A stretch of DNA of 64,000 nt from Streptomyces dangxiongensis (GTDB lineage Bacteria > Actinomycetota > Actinomycetes > Streptomycetales > Streptomycetaceae), in contig NZ_CP033073.1 in NCBI RefSeq assembly GCF_003675325.1, forward strand, positions 3,100,001-3,164,000, written 5' to 3'. How positions within the stretch are numbered: the first letter of the stretch is position 1; each line of letters opens with the position of its first letter. Shown here one piece after another: positions 44,267 through 55,728 of this stretch. The notes beneath the pieces are model-generated. The model was not told where the DNA came from. It made no database searches and saw nothing but the letters and a program-made list of their open reading frames with translations. Made by a program: the position numbers and the translations under genes.

Positions 44267-45676
44267 TCAGCTCCGTTCCGTCAGGGCCGCGAGGCGGCGG
44301 GTGATGTCCGTGGCGAGGGCCTCGATCCGCTCGTCGGAGTCGGCGAGCAGCACGCCGTACAGCCGGCCCTCGAAGCCGCCCTCACCGGCGCCGGCGTCCT
44401 CCGCGGCTGCGGCGTTGACCGTGGCGTAGTTGTTCACGAACAGGCCGTACGGGCGTCCGCCGGACTGCGTGAGCAGCAGCGGGCCGAGTGCGTCGCGCAG
44501 TTCGGCGAAGGGCAGCGGGCGGTGCGGGCGGATCGGGAAGTGGCGGGCGACGGCGACGGCGTCCGGGCCGGCCAGCACCTCGTGCACCACGGCCTGGTAA
44601 GTGGACATGTTGTTGCGGGCGTTGATCTCCACCACCGGGTAGAGGCCCTCGTCGGGGTCGACCATCGCGTCGACGCCGACGACGCCGAAGTAACCGTCGG
44701 CGGACAGGCGTTCACCGATCCGGTGCGCGCTGTCCCGGATGCCCGTGATCTGGGCCTCGCTGAGCCGGGCGGGCATGCGGTGACCCTTGTGCACACCGCC
44801 CTCGGTGAGCAGCTCCTTGACGAAGTCGAAGTGCACACCACCGTCGCGGCCCACGGTGAACTGGTAGTTGAGGTCCGCCCGCTTGGCCACCCACTCCTCG
44901 ATGACCAGCGCGGTGCGTACGGCGGTGCCGGCGGCCCGGGCGGTGCGCTCGGCCTGGGCGGCGGCCATGCGGTGCAGCCGGGCCAGCGTCCGCTCGTTGT
45001 CGACGACGACGATGCCCTTGCCGGACACCCCGAACGCGTCCTTGACGACGACCCGGTGCCCGGCGGCCAGCAGCTCACCGGCCGCGGCGACGGCCGCCGC
45101 CAGCTCCTCCAGGGTCTCGCAGGCCCAGCCGCGCGCCTGCCGGATGCCCAGCTCGTCGGCGAGCCGGCGACTGTACACCTTGCTGTTGACGCGCTTGCAC
45201 CGGTCGGCGGGCGGCGCCGCGAGCCGCAGTCCGGTCCGCCCGGCCAGCTCCTCCTCCACCGTGGAGATGCCGTGGGCGGTGAGCCGGGCGCCGTCGGCGG
45301 CCAGGGCGGTCAGGGTGCGCAGCAGCTCCGGGTCGGCGAGGGCGTCCTCGCTGACGGTGCGCCGCGGTCGCTGCCCGGCGGCCACGTGCACGGTGGGCAG
45401 GGCGAGTCCGAGTCCCTCCAGGTAGGCGCGGTAGCCGTCGTCCAGGGCGGTCTTGAGGACGACGTGGTCGTCCTTGCCGCCGAGCAGCAGCGCGAACTCG
45501 TCCATGCGGTTGACGACGGCGCTGCCCGCGTGCGCGGCGACCCGGGGCAGGGCGGGCTCCCCGAGGGCCCACTGGTTCTCCACCTCGAAGTTGCCGAGGA
45601 ACACCAGCGGCGTGCCGGCGTCACCGGTGACCGCGCGCTTGAGGCGTCCGTTGAAGCCGGGGGGTGGTGATTGCAT
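44267..45676 (-). CDS. ATP-grasp amino acid:ACP ligase (BtrJ-like)
   Basis: The 469-residue protein has a pre-ATP-grasp N-terminal region (TPLVFLGNFEVENQW) followed by an ATP-grasp fold. The phosphate-binding loop is VVVKDAFGVSGKGIVVVDN (about residue 215), the adenine strand region is ALVIEEWV, and the metal ligands are in VVGVDAMVDPDEGLYPVVEINARNNMS (about residues 350-375). BtrJ of butirosin ligates L-glutamate to its ACP using ATP, and gene order here (ligase, decarboxylase, ACP) matches that job. The ATG at 45676 has an AAGAGG site. Pheganomycin-type peptide ligases share the fold and remain an alternative, but the neighbours favour carrier loading. Confidence 0.85.
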   Translation of the reverse strand: MQSPPPGFNGRLKRAVTGDAGTPLVFLGNFEVENQWALGEPALPRVAAHAGSAVVNRMDEFALLLGGKDDHVVLKTALDDGYRAYLEGLGLALPTVHVAAGQRPRRTVSEDALADPELLRTLTALAADGARLTAHGISTVEEELAGRTGLRLAAPPADRCKRVNSKVYSRRLADELGIRQARGWACETLEELAAAVAAAGELLAAGHRVVVKDAFGVSGKGIVVVDNERTLARLHRMAAAQAERTARAAGTAVRTALVIEEWVAKRADLNYQFTVGRDGGVHFDFVKELLTEGGVHKGHRMPARLSEAQITGIRDSAHRIGERLSADGYFGVVGVDAMVDPDEGLYPVVEINARNNMSTYQAVVHEVLAGPDAVAVARHFPIRPHRPLPFAELRDALGPLLLTQSGGRPYGLFVNNYATVNAAAAEDAGAGEGGFEGRLYGVLLADSDERIEALATDITRRLAALTERS

Positions 45677-45751
45677 ATCGACCTCTTGATCTCTCGGGTG
45701 GGCACCGGCCGGCGTCGGGCGGGCACCCCGGTGCGGCGCGGGCTCGCGGGC

Positions 45752-46684
45752 TCAGTGCTCGAAGACCATGGCGGCGAAGGTCGCGCCCAGACCGACACTG
45801 GTCATCAGGTAGCGGTCGCCGGGGCGCAGCCGGCCCGCCTCGCAGGCGTGCTGGAGGTTGATGAAGGGATCGGCGCAGAAGCAGTGCCCGGTGTGCGGCA
45901 CCAGGTCGAGGAAGACCCGGTCCAGGGGCAGCCCGAGGGTGCGGCACACGCCGATCCAGGACAGCCGGTTGACGTTGTGCGGCAGGACGAGGGCCAGGTC
46001 GTCGAGGGCGCAGCCGGCCTCCTCCAGGGCCGCGGTGATCACCTCGCACAGACCGGGCCCGTACCGGTCCTGGAAGTCCGCGGCGGCCTCGTCGTCCATG
46101 ATGAACCGGTCACCGAAGCGGCTGTGCGTGCGGGCGGCGTAGCCGAGCATCCGGTTGCGGCCGGTGCGGTCGGCGCTGACCAGCAGCGCGGCGGTGCCCT
46201 CGCCCATGACGGTGACGTCCGGGATCGACTGGTTGTGGCTGGTGCCGGCCTTCTCGCCGGTCAGCACGAGGGCGAGGGCGTCCGGGTCGGGGTCGGCGGC
46301 GAGCAGGGTGCCGGCCAGGTCGACGGCGAGCATGCCGGAGGCGCAGGCGTGCTGGGAGACGACGAATCCGGTGGCGTGGCGCAGCCCCAGCTCGTCCTGG
46401 ATCGGGCCGAGCGAGGTCCGCGGGTACGGCAGTGGCGCGGGCATGGTGCGCGCCTGCACCACGTATCTGACCCGCTGTTCCTGCCCGCGCAGCTCGGCGA
46501 GTTCGGCGACGGCGCGCAGCAGCAGCCGCGTCTCGTCGGCCTGCGGGTCGCGACACACCTCCGACAGCCCGTAGAAGCGCTGGTAGCGGCGCAACTGTAC
46601 GTCTGTGAGGCCGAGTTCACGGTGGAAGCCGGCGATCGGGATGGTGTCGGGAAGACAGGTGGAGACTGCCACGATCGACGTCAT
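45752..46684 (-). CDS. Beta-ketoacyl-ACP synthase III family protein
   Basis: The 310-residue KAS III-like enzyme has the nucleophilic Cys in SQHACASGMLAVDLAG (about residue 115), the catalytic His in VLPHNVNRLSW (about residue 240) and a third-position region GHCFCADPFINL in place of the usual N-x-G-N-T-S. The gene starts the operon KAS III, ligase, decarboxylase, ACP and so on. Such a priming synthase would condense a starter with malonyl-ACP; the starter could be the aminoacyl group made by the BtrJ/BtrK-like pair, or an acyl-CoA for the other type II system. ATG at 46684 is used; GTG at 46693 is possible. SARP-type heptamers end only 25 nt upstream. Confidence 0.85.
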   Translation of the reverse strand: MTSIVAVSTCLPDTIPIAGFHRELGLTDVQLRRYQRFYGLSEVCRDPQADETRLLLRAVAELAELRGQEQRVRYVVQARTMPAPLPYPRTSLGPIQDELGLRHATGFVVSQHACASGMLAVDLAGTLLAADPDPDALALVLTGEKAGTSHNQSIPDVTVMGEGTAALLVSADRTGRNRMLGYAARTHSRFGDRFIMDDEAAADFQDRYGPGLCEVITAALEEAGCALDDLALVLPHNVNRLSWIGVCRTLGLPLDRVFLDLVPHTGHCFCADPFINLQHACEAGRLRPGDRYLMTSVGLGATFAAMVFEH

Positions 46685-46708
46685 GCCCACCACCCTCGCG
46701 TCCAGCGC

Positions 46709-46737
46709 TGACGAGGGACTGAAACATTGCTGACCGT
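46709..46737. promoter_or_regulatory. SARP-type operator (three heptamers) upstream of the KAS III operon
   Basis: TGACGAG, TGAAACA and TGACCGT begin at 46709, 46720 and 46731, exactly 11 bp apart and in the same orientation relative to the gene as at the ACP and sbnA operons. The middle unit is degenerate. The site is unusually near the start codon (25 nt), so the transcript would have a very short leader or start at the codon. Confidence 0.55.
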
Positions 46738-46890
46738 TGCGCCGACTCCCGCTCCGGACGGTCCGGGCCGCGATGCGCAGGGCCGGGGCGGGCGGTGCCC
46801 GGACGGCCGGGATCCGGCCGGCGGGGCGGCCAGGACGGGCGGGTCCGGGACGGACGGACAGGGCCCGGCCGGCAGGGGCTGGATACGCGT

Positions 46891-46922
46891 GATCCCGCCC
46901 GTCGGACGACGGACGGGATCGG
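46891..46922. terminator. Hairpin downstream of purH
   Basis: GATCCCGCCCGTC pairs with GACGGACGGGATC (13 bp, one mismatch) around a GGAC loop. It lies 107 nt beyond the purH stop on the minus strand and could separate purH readthrough from the KAS III promoter. There is no T-run. Confidence 0.5.
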
Positions 46923-47028
46923 ACGGACGGCGACGGCGGACGCCCGGCGCACCGAGCGGCACGGTGGCCGCCCGGCGCGGCGAGCGGGCCGGGTGCCGGG
47001 CGGTGCGGCGAGCGGGCCGGGCGGCGGG

Positions 47029-48587
<1,559 letters not shown>

Positions 48588-48591
<4 letters not shown>

Positions 48592-49238
48592 TGGATAACT
48601 ACCTTTCGTCCCTCAATGCGATAGCCGTTGCGGGCGATCCGCCCCACGACCTCGACGAGCAGCCTTCGCTCGACTTCCTTGATGCGCTCGTGCAGCGCGC
48701 TCTCGTCGTCCTCGTCCCGGATCTCGACCACGCCCTGGGCGATGACCGGCCCGGTGTCGACGCCGTCGTCGACGAAGTGGACGGTGCAGCCGGTGACCCT
48801 GGCGCCGTACGCGAGTGCGTCACGGACCCCGTGGGCCCCCGGAAAACTGGGCAGCAGGGCGGGGTGGGTGTTAACGAACCGCCCGCCGAACCTCGCGAGG
48901 AACTCCTTCCCCACGATCTTCATGAACCCGGCGGACACGACGAGGTCGGGCTCGTACGATGCCACGACCCCGGCCAGGGCGGCGTCCCACTCCTCACGGG
49001 AGCCGAAGTCCTTCACCCGGCACACGAAGGTGGGCAGCCCGGCCCGCTCGGCCCGGTCGAGCCCCTCGGTGCCGGTGCGGTCGGCCCCGACGGCGACGAT
49101 CCGGGCACCGTACGCCTCGGCTCCGGTGCGCTCGATCTCGTCCAGCAGCGCCTGGAGGTTGGTACCGGAACCGGAGACCAGCACGACGAGGCGCCTGACC
49201 GCTGGGCCGGGAGCTGGGCCGGGAGTGGTGGCGGCCAC
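48588..49238 (-). CDS. purN: Phosphoribosylglycinamide formyltransferase (GAR transformylase)
   Basis: The 216-residue enzyme transfers a formyl group from 10-formyl-THF to GAR in purine synthesis. Visible motifs are [14 protein letters not shown] (phosphate loop), SAGFMKIVG, the catalytic block [18 protein letters not shown] (Asn and His) and the catalytic Asp in [11 protein letters not shown]. The GTG at 49238 is chosen because the family begins just before [11 protein letters not shown]; the open frame extends further upstream without homology. It is coupled to purH by a 4-nt overlap. Confidence 0.97.
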
Positions 49239-49531
49239 GGTGGGGCCCTTTCTCGGGAAGCGACGGGTCCGGCCGTTCCCGGCCGGACGGTTTGTACGGT
49301 CGTACGAATGCATCGCGCCCCCGGATACGGGGAAGTCTACGAAGCGGCCGACCGTCAGCAACGATACCGGCACTTCGGAAGGGCCCCTCGGTACGGGTGG
49401 CGGGGCGGACGGTAGCGTTCGCCAGGAGCCACGAAGGAGCAGCCCCGGGAACGCGGTCGTCGTGCGGTGCGTTCACGGGGTGGAAGCTCACGTCGGACAG
49501 CCGTAGCCATCTAGGGGAAGACGCTCTTTTG

Positions 49532-50548
49532 ATGCCCGATCGCAGCCTGCGACTCCTCACGTTCCCGCCGCGCCCGGTCCAGGGAGGCGTGGCTGGCGCC
49601 GCACTGCTGCGGGACCGGCCGACCCCGCCCCCGACGGGCACACCCCGCAACGGTTCCGACCACGGCGACTCGGGCCCCGGCGACTCCGGGGAGTGGGGTT
49701 CCGGGCAGGGCGGTTCCGGCCGGAGTGGTTCCGGTGCCGGCACCGGCGTCTCCGGGCCGGACGGTTCCGGGCGGAACGGCGGGTCGCAGGACGACAATCC
49801 GTTCGCGCCGCCGCCGGAGGGCGCGCCGGACCGGCCGTGGCAGCCCCGGCACCCCGGGGGCCCGTCCGGCCACGGACACGGTCACGCTCCGGGTCCGGGG
49901 CAGGGTCCGGGCTGGGGCCAAGGCGCGGGTCCGGGGCATGGTCCGGGCTGGGGACAGGGTCCCGGGCAGGGACAGGGCCCGGGTCCTGGGCAGGGGCAGG
50001 GGCCCGGGGGCGGCTCTCCCTCGGGGAGTCACTGGAGCGACCGCCAGCCCGGCCGTTCCCCCGGCAACTTCGGCGAGCGACCCGGCAGCGGCCCCCAGGG
50101 CCCCGGCGGACCGGCCGGGACCGGCAAGCGCTGGGACCCGGCGGACCCGGCCCAGCGCCGCGCGCGGTACGCCCTGCTCTCCGGCATGTGGGCGGTCTTC
50201 TTCGTCCTGTTCAGCTGGCCGTACGTGGCTCTGCTGCTGGGCGTGCTGGCCCTGTACTGGGGCAGCAGCGCCCTGCGCGCCAAGCCGCGCCGACCGGCGC
50301 CGGACACCCCGGGCGCGCCGCACACCCCGGCGGCCACCAACGGCCGGCCCCAGACGACAGCGGCCGTCAGCGGTCTGGTCACGGCGTCCCTGGCCCTGGT
50401 CATGGTCGCCTCGACCTTCACCGTCCAGTTGGTCTACCGCGACTACTACACCTGCGTCGGTGACGCCCTTACCCACGAGGCCAAGCAGTCCTGCGAGACC
50501 CTGCTGCCGCATCGGCTGCGCGGCGTCCTGGGCGTGGAGAACGGCTGA
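49532..50548 (+). CDS. Gly/Pro/Gln-rich membrane protein of unknown function
   Basis: The 338-residue protein starts with about 190 residues of low complexity rich in Gly, Pro, Gln, Ser and His (repeats such as GPGWGQG and GQGPG). It is followed by a basic stretch and three hydrophobic segments ([60 protein letters not shown]). The last hydrophobic segment is followed by a short domain with two Cys ([16 protein letters not shown]) outside or inside the membrane. No family is recognised. It is read divergently from purN in a housekeeping neighbourhood, and its function is unknown. ATG 49532 is the start; a GGGGAAG site lies 12 nt upstream. Confidence 0.75.
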   Translation: MPDRSLRLLTFPPRPVQGGVAGAALLRDRPTPPPTGTPRNGSDHGDSGPGDSGEWGSGQGGSGRSGSGAGTGVSGPDGSGRNGGSQDDNPFAPPPEGAPDRPWQPRHPGGPSGHGHGHAPGPGQGPGWGQGAGPGHGPGWGQGPGQGQGPGPGQGQGPGGGSPSGSHWSDRQPGRSPGNFGERPGSGPQGPGGPAGTGKRWDPADPAQRRARYALLSGMWAVFFVLFSWPYVALLLGVLALYWGSSALRAKPRRPAPDTPGAPHTPAATNGRPQTTAAVSGLVTASLALVMVASTFTVQLVYRDYYTCVGDALTHEAKQSCETLLPHRLRGVLGVENG

Positions 50549-50593
50549 GTCCGTCGCGCCGCCGGCACCGTTGGCGGGCCGGCGCGGGGCACC

Positions 50594-52393
50594 TCACGGC
50601 TTGGGGGCGTCCGGACGGCGGGCGGGGGGCAGATCACCCGTGCCGTCCGTGCCCGCCGTGCCGTCGGCGCCGTCCATGCCCTCCGTGACCTCCGCGGCCT
50701 CCGTGCCGGTGCCGGTGTCGGCCTCCGTGTAGCTGTCGGTGTCGCCGTCGGCCTCGGTGTCCTCGGGGGCCTCCCGGGCCGTGGCCGCCTCCTTCAGGGC
50801 CGCCCAGCGGGAGGCGCGGGCGACGTCGTTGTGCCATTCCGTGGGCTCGCTGAACGGGGTCGGGAACGGGTCCTCGGCGGGGAGGAAGTCGTAGAGGTCC
50901 GCCTCGGCGGCTGCGGCCGTACGGGGCGTGGCCGCCGCCCGGGCGGACGTCTCGCCCTCGTGGGCCGCGTCCCCCGCCCGCACCGCATCCGACGGATTCC
51001 CCGAGCCCTTGCCGCCCGTCGCGGCCGTGGTCCCCGACCGCGTGTCCTGCTCCGGGAGCGCCTCGCCCCGCCCGCGCCTCACCCGCAGCCGCCAGGCCCG
51101 CACGGTCAGCGCCACCGGCAGCGCGAACGTCAGCGTCCAGACCCCGGCCGCCGCCCCGGTCTGCCACCACACCGGGCCGAGGCCGGCCAGTACGGCCACG
51201 CCCAGGGGGCCGCCGGACAGCGCGGCGAACAGGGCGAGGATCACCGCGCAGACCGCCGCCGTCAGCAGGACCACCCCGGTGGTCCGGGCGGCCGGCCAGC
51301 CAGCCGGTGCCGGTTCCCCCGGCCTGGGGGACCCCACGGCCGCCCGGGCCACGAACCACCCCGCCGTCGCCCCGGCCACCGCCGGGACCAGCCCGGCCGC
51401 CCAGTTGTGCTGCATCCCCGGACCCGGGTCCGGCACCGCCGCCAGCAGCGGGAACGGCGGCAGCAGCGGGGCGGGATCGGACAGGAACGGGTGGACCAGG
51501 TGCCCGGTGCCGAGGACGAAGCCGGGGCCGAGGGCGTACGACGCGGCCCATACCGCCGCGTTGGGGATCAGCGCGATGCCGAGCAGCAGCACCGCGAACC
51601 GCCCCGTCCAGCCGTCCGTCAACTGCACGAACGAGGCCCGCGCCGGTTCGCCGTGCCACACCATTGACACGCCGACCAGCAGCGCCCCGCCGCCGAGGAG
51701 CACGGCCGTCGCGGCACCGGCGGCGCGCAGCGCCGTTCCCAGCCGCGCCCGCGCGTCGCCGCCGAACACCAGCCGCCTTACCGGCGCCGGTACGACCACC
51801 AGCGCGCGCAGCACCGGTTCGCGCGGACAGCCGTACGCCGACCACACCCCGAGGCCCGCCGCGCCGGCCACGACGAGCGGCAGACATGTCGTCACCCAGG
51901 GCCACTCGGGACGCAGTTCGCCGCCGGCGTCGTACAGCGCCGCCGCGGCGCCGACGGTCAGATAGCCGAGGACCACGCCGGTCCACGCCGTACGCGCGGG
52001 CACCGGTGGCGGCCCGTCCGGCTCGGCCGACGCGTCGGTGGCGTCCCGCGCCGCCCGGTACACCAGCCATACCGGCAGCATGAGCAGCAGCAGCGGGGTG
52101 ATGCCGACGGGCAGGGGCGCGCCGGAGAGGGTGCCGGTGCGGACCAGTTCCACGCCGTGCGCCAGCAGCCACAGGGCGGCGGCGATGTGCAGCGCACCGT
52201 CCGGACCGCTGTCGGGGTACGGCGAGCTGATCCACAGCACCGTCACCAGTACGGCGGACGAACCGAGTCCGAGTCCGGCCGCGACGGCCCCGCCCAGCAG
52301 GCTCGCGGCCAGGCCGGGTGAGCGGTCGCGCATCCGGGTGCGCAGGGGTGGCGACGACGAGCGGCGCGCGGTCATCTGGATCACGCACGCCAT
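50594..52393 (-). CDS. DUF6350 / PerM-like polytopic membrane protein
   Basis: The 599-residue protein has about nine to ten hydrophobic segments in its first 420 residues (for example [63 protein letters not shown]). It ends in an Ala/Glu/Asp/Thr-rich cytoplasmic tail. Motifs such as [19 protein letters not shown] and [24 protein letters not shown] match the actinobacterial cell-division-associated DUF6350 (PerM) family. PerM contributes to envelope integrity and division in mycobacteria; the Streptomyces role is inferred. The ATG at 52393 has an SD very close; in-frame GTG 52384 or ATG 52375 are alternatives. Confidence 0.82.
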   Translation of the reverse strand: MACVIQMTARRSSSPPLRTRMRDRSPGLAASLLGGAVAAGLGLGSSAVLVTVLWISSPYPDSGPDGALHIAAALWLLAHGVELVRTGTLSGAPLPVGITPLLLLMLPVWLVYRAARDATDASAEPDGPPPVPARTAWTGVVLGYLTVGAAAALYDAGGELRPEWPWVTTCLPLVVAGAAGLGVWSAYGCPREPVLRALVVVPAPVRRLVFGGDARARLGTALRAAGAATAVLLGGGALLVGVSMVWHGEPARASFVQLTDGWTGRFAVLLLGIALIPNAAVWAASYALGPGFVLGTGHLVHPFLSDPAPLLPPFPLLAAVPDPGPGMQHNWAAGLVPAVAGATAGWFVARAAVGSPRPGEPAPAGWPAARTTGVVLLTAAVCAVILALFAALSGGPLGVAVLAGLGPVWWQTGAAAGVWTLTFALPVALTVRAWRLRVRRGRGEALPEQDTRSGTTAATGGKGSGNPSDAVRAGDAAHEGETSARAAATPRTAAAAEADLYDFLPAEDPFPTPFSEPTEWHNDVARASRWAALKEAATAREAPEDTEADGDTDSYTEADTGTGTEAAEVTEGMDGADGTAGTDGTGDLPPARRPDAPKP

Positions 52394-52489
52394 GCTCCCA
52401 ACGACACGCGCTTTCCGGTCGTAACAGGCGAACCTCCGCTGTGTCGCTCAATATACGTTTATGTTCTTTTTCGTACGAAAGGGTGCACG

Positions 52490-53446
52490 GTGACGACGCA
52501 GAGCCCTGCCAGCCCGCTGCCACCGCCGAACGGACGCCGACGCTCGCGCCGGCGCAGGTCACTGACACCGGCTCAGCTCACCGTGCAGGCGTCCGGAAAG
52601 GCGGGCCAGGACGGGCCCGCCCTCGCGTCCCTCACACCCGAATCCCAGCCCCTGACGCCCTCTCAGGCCTTCGACGCGCTGTACGCCTTCTGTGCCCCCG
52701 CCCTCGTACGCCAGACGTATCTGCTGACCGGGCGCCGGGAGCTGGCCCGCGAGGCCGTGGAGCGCGCCTTTTATCTGGCCTGGCAGCGCTGGTCCGAGGT
52801 GGCCCGGGACCGCGACCCGGCCGGCTGGGTGCGGGCGGTGGCGTACGACTGCGCGCTCTCCCCCTGGCACCGCTTCCGCCCCCGCTACCGGCATCCGGAA
52901 CCACCGCCCGCCGACCCCGCCGACCGCGCGCTGCTGCACGCCCTGCTCAAGCTCCCGCCGTCCTACCGGCGCACGCTCGTCCTCTACGACGGTGTCGGCC
53001 TCGACCTGCCGGAGACGGCGGCGGAGACGGAGGCGAGCACACCGGCCGCCGCCAAACGGCTGACCCACGCCCGCCAGGAGGTGGTCGCGCTGCTGCCCGA
53101 ACTGGCCGACGCGGCCGCACTCCACCGCCGTCTGCTCGAACTGGCCTCGACCGAACGGCCGCGCGCGCCCCGGCCGACGACCGTACGGACCGGCTGCGAG
53201 CGCCGGAACGTGTTCTGGACCCGGGCGGCCATCGCCTTCACGGTGACGATCATCGGCGCGACGACGCTGACGCTGCGCACGGCACCGACGCGGTACGAGG
53301 CACCGGTCGCCCCGGCGCAGGCGGTCCAGGGAGTCCCGCCACCGGCGGGGATGGGCCCGCTGTCCCGGACCGAACTGGTCCTGCGGGCGAAGCTGCACCG
53401 GGCGGAGGCGAGCGGCCCGGAGAGATTGCTGCCGGAGCCACACTGA
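52490..53446 (+). CDS. Sigma-70-like (ECF-type) regulator with C-terminal membrane segment
   Basis: The 318-residue protein has a disordered basic N-terminus, then an ECF sigma-like core. The region-2 part is AFDALYAFCAPALVRQTYLLTGRRELAREAVERAFYLAWQRW with WVRAVAYDCAL; the region-4 part is LLKLPPSYRRTLVLYDGVGLDLPETAAETEASTPAAAKRLTHAR. A single membrane segment follows (FWTRAAIAFTVTIIGATTLTL, about residues 245-265) and a short extracytoplasmic tail. A membrane-anchored sigma-like protein could be a self-regulating sigma factor or a degenerate one. The GTG start at 52490 lies in a relatively AT-rich upstream region with TACGTTTATGTT-like sequence that may carry its promoter. It stands between the DUF6350 gene and sucD. 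Confidence 0.78.
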   Translation: MTTQSPASPLPPPNGRRRSRRRRSLTPAQLTVQASGKAGQDGPALASLTPESQPLTPSQAFDALYAFCAPALVRQTYLLTGRRELAREAVERAFYLAWQRWSEVARDRDPAGWVRAVAYDCALSPWHRFRPRYRHPEPPPADPADRALLHALLKLPPSYRRTLVLYDGVGLDLPETAAETEASTPAAAKRLTHARQEVVALLPELADAAALHRRLLELASTERPRAPRPTTVRTGCERRNVFWTRAAIAFTVTIIGATTLTLRTAPTRYEAPVAPAQAVQGVPPPAGMGPLSRTELVLRAKLHRAEASGPERLLPEPH

Positions 53447-53586
53447 ACACGGGCCGACGTGAGGCGGGACGCGCCGACGCGCCGGGTGAGGCCGGACACG
53501 CGGGGTGCCCCGGGGGCGGACGGCATGGCGTCGGGCCGGCGGACGGCATGGCGTGGGGCGGGCGGCGTGTCGGACGGAGAACGGCG

Positions 53587-53620
53587 GCAGGCCCGCCCCG
53601 GACAACGGGAGCGGGCCTGC
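53587..53620. terminator. Hairpin terminator downstream of sucD
   Basis: GCAGGCCCGC and GCGGGCCTGC form a perfect 10-bp stem with a 14-nt loop, 19 nt beyond the sucD stop codon. The upstream sigma-like gene converges from the other side, so it may serve both. Confidence 0.75.
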
Positions 53621-53639
53621 CGGCATGCGGCGGGGAGAC

Positions 53640-54524
53640 TCAGGCGCTGAGGATCTCCCGCGCCAGCTTGGCCGTCTCGGTCGGCGTCTTGCCGACCTTG
53701 ACACCCGCGGCCTCCAGGGCCTCCTTCTTGGCCTGCGCGGTGCCGGAGGAACCGGAGACGATGGCACCCGCGTGGCCCATGGTCTTGCCCTCGGGCGCCG
53801 TGAAGCCCGCGACGTAACCGACGACCGGCTTGGTCACGTTCTCCTTGATGAACGCGGCCGCGCGCTCCTCGGCGTCGCCGCCGATCTCACCGATCATCAC
53901 GATCAGGTCGGTGTCGGGGTCGGCCTGGAACGCGGCGAGCGCGTCGATGTGCGTGGTGCCGATGATCGGGTCGCCACCGATGCCGACGGCGGTCGAGAAG
54001 CCGAGGTCCCGCAGCTCGTACATCATCTGGTACGTCAGCGTGCCGGACTTCGACACCAGACCGATGCGGCCCGGCTTGGTGATGTCGCCCGGGATGATGC
54101 CGACGTTCGACTGGCCCGGGGTGATGATGCCGGGGCAGTTCGGGCCGATGATCCGGGTCTTGTTGCCCTTCTTGCCGGCGTACGCCCAGAAGGACGCCGT
54201 GTCGTGCACGGCGATGCCCTCGGTGATGACGACGGCCAGCGGGATCTCGGCGTCGATGGCCTCGACGACCGCGTCCTTGGTGAACTTCTCCGGCACGAAG
54301 ATGACGGAGACGTCGGCGCCGGTCTTCTCGACGGCTTCCTTGACGGTCCCGAACACGGGTACCTCGGTGCCTTCGAAGTCCACGGTCTGACCCGCCTTGC
54401 GCGGGTTCACGCCGCCCACGACGTTCGTGCCGTCTCCGAGCATGAGCTTGGTGTGCTTCATGCCGGTGGCGCCGGTCATGCCCTGGACGATGACCTTGCT
54501 GTCCTTGTTGAGCCAGATAGCCAT
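53640..54524 (-). CDS. sucD: Succinyl-CoA ligase (ADP-forming) alpha subunit
   Basis: The 294-residue protein is the alpha subunit of the TCA-cycle enzyme that makes succinate and ATP from succinyl-CoA. The CoA-binding Rossmann part starts [27 protein letters not shown] is typical, [14 protein letters not shown] follows and the phosphorylated His is in [13 protein letters not shown] (about residue 250). Start ATG at 54524 is the usual one. It lies 25 nt downstream of sucC in the same operon. Confidence 0.98.
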   Translation of the reverse strand: MAIWLNKDSKVIVQGMTGATGMKHTKLMLGDGTNVVGGVNPRKAGQTVDFEGTEVPVFGTVKEAVEKTGADVSVIFVPEKFTKDAVVEAIDAEIPLAVVITEGIAVHDTASFWAYAGKKGNKTRIIGPNCPGIITPGQSNVGIIPGDITKPGRIGLVSKSGTLTYQMMYELRDLGFSTAVGIGGDPIIGTTHIDALAAFQADPDTDLIVMIGEIGGDAEERAAAFIKENVTKPVVGYVAGFTAPEGKTMGHAGAIVSGSSGTAQAKKEALEAAGVKVGKTPTETAKLAREILSA

Positions 54525-54549
54525 GGTGTGTGAGTCCTCGTCCTCGTGC

Positions 54550-55728
54550 TTACTTGGCGGCGGCCAGCTCGGCGGCCTTGTCGGCCGCGCCGTCCATGGT
54601 GTCGACGCGCTGCACCAGCGGGTGGTCGGCGTCCGTGAGGATCTGCCGGCCCAGCTCGGCGTTGTTGCCGTCGAGGCGGACGACGAGCGGCTTCTCGACC
54701 TTCTCGCCGCGGTCCTCGAGGAGCTTCAGGGCCTGCACGATGCCGTTGGCGACCTCGTCACAGGCGGTGATGCCGCCGAAGACGTTCACGAAGACGGACT
54801 TGACGTCCGGGTCGCCCAGAATGATCTCCAGGCCGTTCGCCATCACCTGGGCGGAGGCACCGCCACCGATGTCCAGGAAGTTGGCGGGCTTGACGCCGCC
54901 GTGCTTCTCACCGGCGTACGCGACGACGTCCAGGGTGCTCATGACGAGACCCGCGCCGTTGCCGATGATGCCGACCTCGCCCTCGAGCTTGACGTAGTTG
55001 AGGCCCTTCGCCTTGGCGGCCGCCTCGAGCGGGTTGGCGGCGTCCTTGTCGTGGAGCTCCTCGTACTCGGGGTGACGGAACTCGGCGTTCTCGTCCAGCG
55101 ACACCTTGCCGTCGAGGGCGATGACGTCACCGGAGGCGACCTTCGCGAGCGGGTTGACCTCGACGAGGAGGGCGTCCGACTTGATGAAGGTGTCCCACAG
55201 CTTGATCAGGACGTGCGCGACCTTGTCCGCGACCTCGGCCGGGAACTTGGCGGCCTCGACGATCTCGCGGGCCTTGGCCTCGTCCACGCCGTCGATGGCG
55301 TCGATCGCGATCTTGGCGACGGCGTCCGGACGGGTGGCCGCCACCTCCTCGATCTCCATGCCGCCCTCGACGGACGCGATGGAGAGGAAGGTGCGGTTGG
55401 CACGGTCGAGGAGGAAGGAGACGTAGTACTCCTCGACGATCTCCGGAGCGGTCTCGGCGATCATGACCTTGTGGACCGTGTGGCCCTTGATGTCCATGCC
55501 GAGGATGTCCGTCGCGCGGGCGACGGCCTCGTCCGGGGTGGCGGCCAGCTTGACGCCGCCGGCCTTTCCACGACCACCGACCTTCACCTGCGCCTTGACG
55601 ACGGACTTGCCGCCCAGCCGCTCGGTGATCTCGCGCGCCGCCTCAGGCGTGTCGATGACTTCACCGGCCAGCACCGGTACATCGTGCTTGGCGAAGAGGT
55701 CCCTCGCCTGGTACTCGAACAGGTCCAC
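54550..55728 (-). CDS. sucC: Succinyl-CoA ligase (ADP-forming) beta subunit
   Basis: The 392-residue beta subunit carries the ATP-grasp nucleotide site: [39 protein letters not shown] (ATP phosphate loop), [22 protein letters not shown] (metal ligands) and NIFGGI-like [19 protein letters not shown]. It pairs with SucD. It is the first gene of the operon and has a 313-bp noncoding region upstream for its promoter. Confidence 0.98.
   Translation of the reverse strand: MDLFEYQARDLFAKHDVPVLAGEVIDTPEAAREITERLGGKSVVKAQVKVGGRGKAGGVKLAATPDEAVARATDILGMDIKGHTVHKVMIAETAPEIVEEYYVSFLLDRANRTFLSIASVEGGMEIEEVAATRPDAVAKIAIDAIDGVDEAKAREIVEAAKFPAEVADKVAHVLIKLWDTFIKSDALLVEVNPLAKVASGDVIALDGKVSLDENAEFRHPEYEELHDKDAANPLEAAAKAKGLNYVKLEGEVGIIGNGAGLVMSTLDVVAYAGEKHGGVKPANFLDIGGGASAQVMANGLEIILGDPDVKSVFVNVFGGITACDEVANGIVQALKLLEDRGEKVEKPLVVRLDGNNAELGRQILTDADHPLVQRVDTMDGAADKAAELAAAK

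Larger units (their letters stand above)
46694..47028. other. 335-bp gap between the KAS III gene and purH (cluster boundary)
   Basis: The gap holds the SARP-type site at 46709-46737 and a hairpin at 46891-46922. Nearer purH there is a doubled 18-bp GC-rich direct repeat with the core CGGCGAGCGGGCCGGG, at about 46978 and 47008. No convincing open frame, integrase remnant or tRNA was seen. It marks the change from biosynthetic genes to housekeeping genes. Confidence 0.7.
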
